A stretch of DNA of 10,870 nt from a bacterium (GTDB lineage Bacteria; Zhuqueibacterota; Zhuqueibacteria; Oleimicrobiales; Geothermoviventaceae), in NCBI GenBank assembly GCA_028275345.1, contig JAPWUV010000020.1:1-10870 (forward strand). Direction: 5' to 3'. The translations under genes and the position numbers were made by a program. Below are positions 1 to 5,561 of the stretch, piece by piece (position 1 is the stretch's first letter; every line of letters starts with the position of its first letter). The notes below the pieces were generated by a model, which saw nothing but the letters and a program-made list of their open reading frames with translations, ran no database searches and was not told the origin of the DNA.

Positions 1-1
1 G

Positions 2-181
2 CAAGCGCTCAGCCCCAGCAGGGCCTACCAGGAAAGCCGCGCGCGTGGTGATGCCATGGAGCCCCTCATCGAAGTCTTGGAGCGCGCCATCGACTGCGTC
101 GAGCGGAACTCGGACTTCCAGCGGTTCTTGGATTTCTTCTACGCCATCCTGAGCTATCTCGGCTACTACCAAGAGCGGTGA
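2..181 (+). CDS. Partial unrecognised protein, C-terminal end
   Basis: This reading frame is open from the left edge to a TGA at 179-181 and gives the last 59 residues of a protein whose start lies outside the window. The visible part is charged and then hydrophobic-aromatic: an amphipathic stretch (EPLIEVLERAIDCVERN) is followed by FQRFLDFFYAILSYLGYYQER, rich in Phe and Tyr. It looks largely alpha-helical. An internal ATG (ATG GAG CCC, near position 56) could in principle start a 41-aa protein, but I see no good ribosome binding site there, so a continuing upstream gene is more likely. I do not recognise the family. Same strand as everything downstream, but separated from the next gene by about 360 bases. 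Confidence 0.6.
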   Translation, partial: QALSPSRAYQESRARGDAMEPLIEVLERAIDCVERNSDFQRFLDFFYAILSYLGYYQER

Positions 182-543
182 GAGGCTCCGGGCGCGCCGA
201 TGGTCGTGGAGTCAAGGCGAGGGCCCTAAGATCTTGGCGGTGAAGAATAAGCGGCCAGCCTCATCTTGACTCCCCAGCCCTTGCTTCCAGAGCGGGGAGC
301 TGGGGGGACAGCGGCGGAGCGTTTCCTCCAAGCGCCGGCCCGCGAGGCCGGGGTTTCATGAAGCAGGAAGCGCCCAGCCGTTTTCGCTCCAAAGCGAGAG
401 AAATAAACGCGATGCGCCGCAGAGTGATTTGCGGCGCACGGTGGTCAGGGATAGACCAGTGGGAATCCAGTTGCGAGTTACCAGCGTTAGGGATCTCCAA
501 ATGGATCGAGATGAATCGACAAATCCGAGCAGGAGGTACGGAA
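182..543. other. Intergenic region with several small hairpins
   Basis: About 360 bases without a convincing gene. An in-frame ATG at 358 could extend the next gene upstream, but that stretch has no ribosome binding site and uncharacteristic composition. The region holds inverted repeats: CCGGCC (335-340) with GGCCGG (346-351), loop of 5 and followed by GGTTTC; TCGCT (384-388) with AGCGA (393-397), loop of 4; and TGCGCCGC (413-420) with GCGGCGCA (431-438), a perfect 8-bp stem with a 10-base loop. They could form a terminator for the upstream gene, a structured leader or a small RNA. None is followed by a clear T-run. I could not identify a convincing -35/-10 pair. Confidence 0.4.
413..438. 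repeat. 8-bp perfect inverted repeat (hairpin) in leader
   Basis: TGCGCCGC at 413-420 is exactly complementary to GCGGCGCA at 431-438, leaving a 10-base loop. It is the strongest hairpin in the 182-543 gap and lies about 105 bases before the start codon at 544. It could be an operator or part of a folded leader. No T-run follows, so a Rho-independent terminator is not supported. Confidence 0.4.
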
Positions 544-1245
544 ATGAAACTGGCATACCTTGCCGACAAGATGTTGCAAGTGGAGGTGGTCAGGGACCAG
601 CCTGGCGGTGTGGTCGTCGCGGTCGAGCCCGCTCAGGCCCGGGAGGCTTGGACGTCCATCTTGGAGTCCCAGCGGTGGCTCGAGATCCGCGCGGGATACG
701 GACAAGACCCCTCCAAGTTCATCGTCCGCCTCCAGACCAACGTGGAGGAAATTCGACCGAACGAGATCGCTTATTGGATGAACGCCTTGATCCCCGACGA
801 GCAGGAGCCCACGAATGTCCTCCTCGGCAACGCGGGAGAGAGCCCAGATATCACGTGGTGGATCGCCTCTCTGGACCGGCAGGGCGGGACGTGGGTCATC
901 GAGATGTTCCATCTCGATACTCTTCGCGCCTGGGAGGAGAACAATTTAAATGCCCTGCCCGGGATCACCATCTATCATCTGGGTGCCAAAGCTGTCGTCG
1001 GTCCCATGGTGGTGGCGGTTCTCGCTGGGGTGGGTCACAAACGCGGAGACTTGGGAGTCAGCGTTGGGCTGGCGGGCGAGTCATCACCGCTCCTTTCCGC
1101 CGCGCTGGTGGCTGACTCTGGACAAGGGTGGCGAATGAAGATCAACGCTTCCAACGCTCCCGCGGAGGCGCAGATCGCCGCCTTGCTTTTCCGAGAAGGA
1201 GAGGATCCGGGCAAGCCCATCCTAGGTGTGGCCATCGGGTGGTAG
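544..1245 (+). CDS. Unrecognised 233-aa protein
   Basis: Start chosen at ATG 544 because AGGAGG at 531-536 lies 7 bases upstream. The frame is open back to 358, but that part has no ribosome binding site. The product begins MKLAYLADKMLQVEVV and ends KPILGVAIGW, stop TAG. It alternates predicted beta strands and helices, with a Trp-containing strand (DITWWIASLDRQGGTWVIEMF) in the middle and a Gly/Val-rich stretch (VVGPMVVAVLAGVGHKRGDLGVSVGLAG) near residue 165. No signal peptide or clear membrane helix is seen. I do not recognise the family. The middle part (FIVRLQTNVEEIRPNEIAY onward) has a strand-helix-strand pattern that faintly resembles the C-terminal half of family A downstream; this is only a suggestion. 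It may be the first gene of the array. Confidence 0.75.
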   Translation: MKLAYLADKMLQVEVVRDQPGGVVVAVEPAQAREAWTSILESQRWLEIRAGYGQDPSKFIVRLQTNVEEIRPNEIAYWMNALIPDEQEPTNVLLGNAGESPDITWWIASLDRQGGTWVIEMFHLDTLRAWEENNLNALPGITIYHLGAKAVVGPMVVAVLAGVGHKRGDLGVSVGLAGESSPLLSAALVADSGQGWRMKINASNAPAEAQIAALLFREGEDPGKPILGVAIGW

Positions 1246-1363
1246 GTCTTGCACGGTCGCTCGCGCGCCCCAGCCGCGGTCATGGGGGGTTGGAGTGAGC
1301 GCTCCAGACCCTGGCTGGGTGGGCGGGTAAGTGGGCAAAACATCCGCTCTCTTGGAGGATGCC

Positions 1364-1699
1364 ATGTCGGTTCGAGACCGGATCTTCGCGGCGGCATCTT
1401 GGTGGGTCGCCATCATTGCCGCCTTAGGCCTGCTGATGAACGTGGAGCCCCCTCTGCACCCGGATGCCCGCCGCCACTGCCTGTTCGGGCTTGTTGGCAA
1501 CTTGGCTCTGGCGATCCTCTACCTCCCCGTCGCGGTGTTCGGACGCTCCGGGGACCTGGTGGCGGCGCTGGCGTCTTGCTTGACGTGCTTGTGGGGGGCG
1601 GTCGCCTTGACGAACACCGCCGCCGCGGTGGTGGGCAGGGGGCCGTTCTTCACCACGCTGGACGGGGCGGAGAGACCATCAGACGCGGACTTGCTGTGA
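1364..1699 (+). CDS. Small membrane protein, three predicted helices
   Basis: Start at ATG 1364, with GGAGG at 1354-1358 five bases upstream. A GTG at 1331 is in frame but lacks a site. The 111-aa product has three hydrophobic segments: about residues 7-27 (IFAAASWWVAIIAALGLLMNV), 39-60 (CLFGLVGNLALAILYLPVAVF) and 64-91 (LVAALASCLTCLWGAVAL onward). A short hydrophilic linker with several charged residues (EPPLHPDARRH) separates the first two. The C-terminal tail (TTLDGAERPSDADLL) is acidic and probably cytoplasmic. No catalytic motif is visible. It could be a small inner-membrane anchor or a holin-like protein, but length and helix count alone do not decide. An overlapping frame (1249-1713) gives a Gly/Arg-rich translation typical of a shadow and is not called. 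Confidence 0.65.
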   Translation: MSVRDRIFAAASWWVAIIAALGLLMNVEPPLHPDARRHCLFGLVGNLALAILYLPVAVFGRSGDLVAALASCLTCLWGAVALTNTAAAVVGRGPFFTTLDGAERPSDADLL

Positions 1700-1800
1700 G
1701 GTCAAGAAGGTGACAAGTGGTACCACGCGGCTTTTGCGGCCCGAACATCTGGCAAGAGTCAGTTGCCCAAAAACCTCATCCACCATGGAGGGATCCTGCG

Positions 1801-2298
1801 ATGGAGCGCAACAGGTTTCTGGTGCACAGAGAGATCGAGGAGCTCCAGAAGGCCGTGGCTTTGGCTTTTGGATTGCATCGCGATAGCGTCCTCGTTTCCA
1901 TCGAGGAACGCGAGATCGAGATCCGAGAAACCTTTGGTAGCGCTGGCCGCAGGAAGACGGCGCAGGTCATCATTTTCAAGGCAAGCAACTCTCCCGGAGA
2001 AGACATCCTTGAAATTGACGTGGCAAGGGCGTTCCCCAGCCGCGCCCACCGTGAATGTCTCATGCCCGGGCTCGTGGGGTTGATATTCGCCGCCTCGAGA
2101 TGGGAAGACCCGCACAAACTTCAGCGAATCAGCATCGACTACGACCTGGTTATGGTGGAGTTCAGGAGGCCAATTGATGGCTGGGAAGCCACGGATGTGA
2201 TTCTGTGTCTCGCGGTGGGGAGCAACGCGAAGACCATCGACCATGACGACCCAAGCAACTGCATGTGGTTCGCCGTGTTCTACGAGCATCCCCAATAG
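1801..2298 (+). CDS. Family A protein, copy A1
   Basis: Start at ATG 1801, with GGAGGG at 1787-1792 eight bases upstream; the in-frame GTG at 1717 is ignored. The product has 165 residues and a TAG stop. It is a clear paralogue of the next gene and of the gene at 4949. Shared features are an N-terminal helix, then FGLHRDSVLVSIEEREIEI (residues 23-41), AQVIIF (54-59), an ILEIDVARAF strand (69-78), a (C/H)xMP segment (86-89), LVMVEFRRP (116-124) followed by a helix, and an aromatic last strand (MWFAVFYEHP). The fold looks alpha/beta and the protein is acidic and soluble. No catalytic signature is seen and I do not recognise the family. A1 is the most diverged of the three. It is 45 bases from A2 and probably co-transcribed. 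Confidence 0.85.
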   Translation: MERNRFLVHREIEELQKAVALAFGLHRDSVLVSIEEREIEIRETFGSAGRRKTAQVIIFKASNSPGEDILEIDVARAFPSRAHRECLMPGLVGLIFAASRWEDPHKLQRISIDYDLVMVEFRRPIDGWEATDVILCLAVGSNAKTIDHDDPSNCMWFAVFYEHPQ

Positions 2299-2343
2299 GA
2301 TCCCAGGGCTGGCACGTTCAACCCGGCGCGTGAGGAGGTCGAC

Positions 2344-2853
2344 ATGACCCAGAGGGTTCCAGAGTTCCTGGCGGAAGACGAGATCAGCACCCTCGAAGGG
2401 AAGGTGGCGCAAATCTTCGGGGTAGGCCCTGAAGACGTCATGGTGGCCATCGAGCAAAAGGAGGTCGAGATCCCAGATCCCTTCCATGACGGTGCCCGCG
2501 GGAAGAGGCCAGCGCAAGTCATCACTTTCGCGGAAGACGATTTCCCGACTCCCAAGAGGGTTCTCCTCGAAGTTGTTGTGGCGGACGCCATCTTCCTGGG
2601 GGTCAGCGCTGTTCACCGCATGCCCTATGCCACCGATCTGGTGCGGTACGCTGAGCGTCTGGACAAGCCTGATAAGCTCCGGCGTGTCATCATCGACGAC
2701 AACCTGGCCGTGCTGGAGTTCCGAGAGCCGCTGAGCGGCTGGGAGGCGGCGCGCCTGGTGAGGGCGCTCGCCCTGGGGTGGACAGCGCGGGATATCATCT
2801 GGGACGAAGAGAGCGGCGCGTGGGTCGCCGCGTGCTACGGGTATTTGCAGTAG
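2344..2853 (+). CDS. Family A protein, copy A2
   Basis: Start at ATG 2344, with AGGAGG at 2333-2338 five bases upstream. The product has 169 residues and a TAG stop. Alignment with A1 and A3 runs over the full length: FGVGPEDVMVAIEQKEVEIPDPF (25-47), AQVITF (57-62), LLEVVVADA (74-82), HRMPYATDLVRYAERL (91-106), LRRVIIDDNLAVLEFREP (112-129), and a C-terminal GAWVAACYGYLQ. At nucleotide level the segment coding for VEIPDPF matches A3 closely, so the duplication is not extremely old. No known family or active site is recognised. Its TAG stop falls where A3 has nearly ended with TGA, which supports TAG being a normal stop codon here. The disrupted E1 gene follows directly. Confidence 0.88.
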   Translation: MTQRVPEFLAEDEISTLEGKVAQIFGVGPEDVMVAIEQKEVEIPDPFHDGARGKRPAQVITFAEDDFPTPKRVLLEVVVADAIFLGVSAVHRMPYATDLVRYAERLDKPDKLRRVIIDDNLAVLEFREPLSGWEAARLVRALALGWTARDIIWDEESGAWVAACYGYLQ

Positions 2854-2861
2854 GAGCCCGA

Positions 2862-3037
2862 GTGATCCTGAGCGCGAGGAGGGCTACCTCTCTGAGGAAT
2901 GGGTGGAGGTCTCCCTGGAGGAGGCCTAGCGGGCGCTGGAACGGGAGTTCGGAGTCGGAGTGGTCCTGGCCCACTGCGATGGGTGCAATGATCTCCTCTC
3001 GCATATCATCCCAATTCCAGAAGGAGGTGGAACATGA
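2862..3037 (+). pseudogene. Family E small CxxC protein, decayed copy E1
   Basis: The frame ending at TGA 3035-3037 reads RALEREFGVGVVLAHCDGC, then NDLLSHIIPIPEGGGT. This matches the end of the second copy near 6836-6943 (ELLREQIGG, then VLAFCGQCGGLLSHVLPIWEI). The CxxC cysteines are coded at 2975 and 2984. An in-frame TAG at 2927-2929 interrupts the match where the other copy has CAA (Gln). Farther upstream the first CxxC is missing; the GTGATC at 2862 resembles the equivalent GTGATC at 6739, but the frame between them is broken. No ATG or good ribosome binding site serves it. The last codons overlap the B1 start (ATGA). It is most likely a pseudogene; amber suppression is a less likely alternative. 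Confidence 0.55.
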
Positions 3038-3639
3038 GCCAGTGGAAAGCTTCCCGGAGGTGGAGTATGAGGCGCACCGCGGACGACAAGGAGCTGGAGG
3101 GGATCCAAGAGAACCTCCTAGTCGGGTTTATTTCCCGGTTCCCCTTCGCGAAAGATCCGTGGTGGTTCAGGAACGACTTCAGGGCGGTGGTCGGCACAAC
3201 GGTCGAGAGGGCTGTTCTGAGCGATCCTGAGGTGCTGTCCGCTCTGGACCTCGGGGATGCGCCTGTGACCGTCCAGCGCGTCCGTCTGTTCCTCCGTCCA
3301 GACTCTACCTCGTCAGATCTTTCCCAGGCGATCATCGAGAAAATCCAAGAGCAGGGCGGCCCCTTCCCAGACGGGACGGTGATGTGGATCGACATCGCCA
3401 GCTCTGACGCGTTTCGTTTCCCTTGGATGCTGGAGCCGACGACGGTCGCGTATGGGATCGGATACCTGCCGGTCCGGCGGGCCATCCTCGGGCCATTCGC
3501 CAGTCTTCTGATGGAGTTTGGCCGCGAGCTGGATCCAAGCGAATGGATCTTTATCGGACGTGAATTCCAGCCGGTATCCTGGGAGATCCAAGAACGAATC
3601 ATCCTTCTAACTTGCAAGGAGAGGGGGCGATCCCGCTGA
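3034..3639 (+). CDS. Family B protein, copy B1 (full length)
   Basis: Start at ATG 3034, preceded by AAGGAGGT at 3021-3028. The 201-aa product ends at TGA. It aligns with B2 (6965-7489) from about residue 41 to the end. Conserved blocks are PDGT followed by (V/I)DIASxDAFR (113-128), IGYLPVRRAILGP (142-154), EFGREL (161-166), IGREFQPVSWEIQ (174-186), and a final LLTC. The first 40 residues are basic and unlike B2. The protein looks soluble and alpha/beta. The repeated Arg (RR) and GREF(Q/R)P motifs are the best candidates for functional residues, but I do not recognise the family. In both units B directly follows E, which suggests a linked role or simply shared duplication history. Confidence 0.85.
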   Translation: MSQWKASRRWSMRRTADDKELEGIQENLLVGFISRFPFAKDPWWFRNDFRAVVGTTVERAVLSDPEVLSALDLGDAPVTVQRVRLFLRPDSTSSDLSQAIIEKIQEQGGPFPDGTVMWIDIASSDAFRFPWMLEPTTVAYGIGYLPVRRAILGPFASLLMEFGRELDPSEWIFIGREFQPVSWEIQERIILLTCKERGRSR

Positions 3640-3675
3640 CGCAGAACCGGTAGGCCCCGCTTGGAGGTGCTGATC

Positions 3676-4119
3676 ATGCGCAATCTAATGCCGCATCCCT
3701 TGGTCATCTTTCCGCCCAACGCTCCCCCTCGCGTCAGGGTTGAGGGAGGCCGCTTCTTCGATCCAGAAACTGGGGAGGAGATATTCCCAATCGTGGTCAT
3801 CCCACCAAATCCGGAGGGCCCCTTGCGCCTCGAGAAGATCGTTAAAGAAGAGAGGGCCGTCCAGATTGGGGATGTGGTGGTCCCTGTGGAGCTGTGCGTC
3901 TACGATATCCCCGAGCCGCCCCCTCCAGGAGAGGCTGTGATCGTCTCGTTCTCAGTCGCCTATGCGTGGGCCTGGCAATATGAGGAAGGATACATCCGCG
4001 TGTACCCTTGGGAGTGTGTGTCGCCAGAGGAGATCTATATCCCCGACACTGACGACGGGGCGGTGAAGGACGAGGAGGGTAACATCGTGGGGACCCGTCG
4101 CCTCATCCAGATCCTCTAA
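3676..4119 (+). CDS. Family F protein, 147 aa, single copy
   Basis: Start at ATG 3676, with GGAGG at 3663-3667 eight bases upstream. The product begins MRNLMPHPLVIF and ends EEGNIVGTRRLIQIL, stop TAA. From memory, an N-terminal (L/M)xPHPVxI motif, a central VPV followed by a Pro-rich turn, IVS and an IPD segment, and a C-terminal (R/K)DEEGxIVGxR motif resemble a group of short uncharacterised proteins found in phages and GC-rich bacteria. Here these are PHPLVIF (6-12), VVPVELCVYDIPEPPPP (68-84), VIVSFSV (88-94), YIPD (121-124) and KDEEGNIVGTRRL (131-143). I cannot confirm the match without a search. Unlike its neighbours it has no paralogue here, and it splits two B-related sequences, so it looks like an insertion into the array. 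Its stop overlaps the next ATG (TAATG). Confidence 0.8.
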   Translation: MRNLMPHPLVIFPPNAPPRVRVEGGRFFDPETGEEIFPIVVIPPNPEGPLRLEKIVKEERAVQIGDVVVPVELCVYDIPEPPPPGEAVIVSFSVAYAWAWQYEEGYIRVYPWECVSPEEIYIPDTDDGAVKDEEGNIVGTRRLIQIL

Positions 4120-4139
4120 TGAGTCCGAGGCGACGGGTC
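4092..4139. repeat. 13-bp perfect inverted repeat at gene F / B' junction
   Basis: GACCCGTCGCCTC at 4092-4104 is the exact reverse complement of GAGGCGACGGGTC at 4127-4139, with a 22-base loop that contains the F stop and the B' start codon (TAATG at 4117-4121). The right arm ends where sequence similarity to B2 begins (about 4137), so the repeat marks the breakpoint. It could act as a hairpin at the end of F, but no T-run follows. Fold-back copying during the rearrangement would create such a structure. Confidence 0.8.
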
Positions 4140-4358
4140 GGAAGGCCTCCCATTCGGCGGGTGGTGTTCGGCCTCCGCGCCAGGGTGCCCTTGGAAGCCC
4201 TCCGCGAGGCCGGCCTGGACGACTGCGTGTACGTTGGGCACGAGTTCCGCCCGCTGATTTGGGAGATCCGAGGAAATCGGGTTTGGTTGACCTGCCTTGC
4301 CAAGCGGCTGAGGCTTGGCGGCGGCAGGCGAGCCTCGAGTACACAGAAAGGAGGCTGA
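4119..4358 (+). pseudogene. Truncated family B copy (B'), C-terminal part only
   Basis: The frame gives 79 residues. From about residue 6 it matches the last third of B2: VGRPPIRRVVFGLRAR, LDDCVYVGHEFRP and LIWEIRGNRVWLTCL against IGRLPIRRAVFGPHAK, LDDCMHIGREFRP and FAWEIQGNRVWLACL. DNA similarity is high, including an identical 15-base run (GGAAATCGGGTTTGG). The first two thirds of a B protein, including the DIASxDAFR block, are missing. The B2-equivalent stop is lost, so the frame runs 20 more codons through what is untranslated leader in the other unit, to a TGA overlapping the C1 leader. The ATG at 4119 has no ribosome binding site and could be read only by coupling to F. I regard it as a remnant, though a short translated peptide cannot be excluded. 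Confidence 0.65.
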
Positions 4359-4570
4359 CGTGGGCGGGTTGCCAGGACCGATTCCGCGCGAGATCAACGA
4401 AAGGATCGTCATCGCCCAGCTGAAAGACGGGTTTGAGGAGGCCTTCGTCGGGATCGCGGCACCAAGCGAGTTGGGAGCCGTCTATTGGACCTCGTCTGCG
4501 GCTGAGGCGCTTGGGGATCTGGAAGGAAAAGATCCGCAAGTTGCGGAAAAGGCCGGCCTTCGCGGCCTCG
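4137..4570 (+). repeat. Diverged duplicated segment, copy 1 (B tail - C head)
   Basis: DNA from about 4137 to 4570 aligns with about 7316-7735, crossing a gene boundary: end of B, the untranslated leader, and the first about 70 codons of C. Landmarks are the shared GGAAATCGGGTTTGG, leaders ending CACA(G/A)AAAGGAGG, GATTCCGCGCGA near the C start, and CTTGGGGATCTGGAA. Similarity across non-coding DNA points to segmental duplication rather than convergence. Ends were judged by eye. Confidence 0.7.
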
Positions 4571-4890
4571 CGGACAAGGAGGCCTTTGTGGTGTCTCTGA
4601 CTCACCGGGGAGGCACAAGGCTGAAGGTCGTGCTGATCGGCCAAGACACGATTGGTCGGCTGGCGAACTGCCAGGGGTTGCCTTGCCCGAAGGACCTGGC
4701 GTTCTATGCCGCACAATTGGCCAAGCTCGTTGTGGTTTTCGGGAACAGCGTCCTCATCGAGCTTCGCCGCCCTCAGATGGAGGCCCTGTTCGCTGGAATC
4801 CAGATGGGCGCGCGATTGCGGCCTCGCTGGGTTGAGCTCGCGAACCCCGCGAATCCGCGCTACGTGTTGCTGACCTGGCCGATCGACTAG
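4360..4890 (+). CDS. Family C protein, copy C1; apparent C/A chimera
   Basis: Start set at GTG 4360 because AAAGGAGG at 4347-4354 lies five bases upstream and the residues after it (IPREINERIVIAQLK) align with the ATG-initiated C2. The product has 176 residues and a TAG stop. Residues 8-70 match C2: IPRE, (A/D)PSEL (34-38), LGDLE (51-55), VAEKAGLRG (61-69). From about residue 75 it no longer matches C2 but resembles the C-terminal half of family A: FVVSL (76-80), RLKVVL (87-92), LPCPKDLAFYAAQL (107-120), VLIELRRP (131-138), a helix, then RYVLLTWPI. It therefore looks like a C-type N-terminal domain joined to an A-type domain. No known function is recognised. It is 58 bases from A3 and lies at the boundary between the two array units. 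Confidence 0.82.
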   Translation: MGGLPGPIPREINERIVIAQLKDGFEEAFVGIAAPSELGAVYWTSSAAEALGDLEGKDPQVAEKAGLRGLADKEAFVVSLTHRGGTRLKVVLIGQDTIGRLANCQGLPCPKDLAFYAAQLAKLVVVFGNSVLIELRRPQMEALFAGIQMGARLRPRWVELANPANPRYVLLTWPID

Positions 4891-4948
4891 GAACGGCGGG
4901 CTACTGAGATGGGAAGCATGTGGATCGCCAGTGCAAGAGGAGGGCAAC

Positions 4949-5476
4949 ATGACTTGGGAGAGTCCGATGTTTCTAGACGACGAGGCAATCCAACTGATGA
5001 AGGAGAAGGCGTCGCAGGTCTTCGGGGTGAGCCCCGAAAGCATCCAAGTGTCCATCACGGAGCGGGAGGTCGAGGTCCCAGACTACTTCCGCGGCATCAG
5101 CGAGCGCAAAAACGCACAGATCATCACCTTCACGATAAGCGCGCCCCACCTTACTTGGAGGAGTATCTCCTTCGATGTCGTCGTGGCGAACGCGTCTCGC
5201 CTAGGCCGTAGCTGGTATCACTGCATGCCCGACGCCTATGAACTCGTGGAACGCCTCAAAAACCCAGTGGGGTTCGCCCTGAAACTCAGCCGCATCATTA
5301 TCGACGGCTGGCTGATCACCATGGAGTTTCGGACCCCACTGAGTCGCCACGAGTTTGCGCAAGCGATCAACGCCCTTGCGTCTGGATTCATGACCGATGA
5401 CGACGGAATCGCTTTCGGTGAGAATCTGAGGTGGGTCGCCGTTAGGTATCGCTCCTACAAGTCAGGTCCCTGGTGA
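4949..5476 (+). CDS. Family A protein, copy A3
   Basis: Start at ATG 4949, with AGGAGG at 4938-4943 five bases upstream; a GTG at 4931 in frame overlaps that site and is rejected. The product has 175 residues and a TGA stop. It aligns with A2 over its length: FGVSPESIQVSITEREVEVPDYF (25-47), AQIITF (56-61), SFDVVVANASRLG (74-86), HCMPDAYELVERL (91-103), IIIDGWLITMEFRTP (116-130), and a C-terminal LRWVAVRYRSYK. A segment (KNPVGFALKLSR, 104-115) is slightly longer than in A2. The C-terminal tail KSGPW extends beyond the other copies. Soluble alpha/beta protein of unknown role. It heads the second unit and is separated from D1 by 85 bases. Confidence 0.88.
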   Translation: MTWESPMFLDDEAIQLMKEKASQVFGVSPESIQVSITEREVEVPDYFRGISERKNAQIITFTISAPHLTWRSISFDVVVANASRLGRSWYHCMPDAYELVERLKNPVGFALKLSRIIIDGWLITMEFRTPLSRHEFAQAINALASGFMTDDDGIAFGENLRWVAVRYRSYKSGPW

Positions 5477-5561
5477 AAAACGGGCTGTTGTGGATCGGCG
5501 CGTGGTATGGCGAGGCGCGGGATTGGTGGTAAGCGGAAAACCCAAGAGAGAGGGGGTGGAC

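Noticed and set aside
358-543. N-terminal extension of the 544 gene from ATG 358
   Set aside because: No ribosome binding site at 358, whereas AGGAGG precedes ATG 544 at normal spacing; the extension crosses strong hairpins.
1249-1713. 154-codon plus-strand frame overlapping the membrane protein
   Set aside because: The Gly/Arg-rich translation has no ribosome binding site; the overlapping frame at 1364 has one and encodes clear membrane helices.
2778-3230. 150-codon plus-strand frame between A2 and B1
   Set aside because: Overlaps the ends of A2 and B1 in another frame with an Arg/Ser/Trp-rich translation; the E1 frame is the one with a paralogue.
1801-4890. Whole-region reassignment of TAG to an amino acid
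   Set aside because: A1 and A2 end with TAG at the point where the paralogue A3 nearly ends with TGA, and C1 and the 544 gene also end with TAG, so TAG acts as a stop here. Site-specific suppression in E remains open.
3952-5058. Long minus-strand open frame (368 codons)
   Set aside because: It lies opposite F, B', C1 and A3, which have paralogues and ribosome binding sites. Its translation is Arg/Pro/Ser-rich, typical of an antisense shadow in GC-rich DNA.
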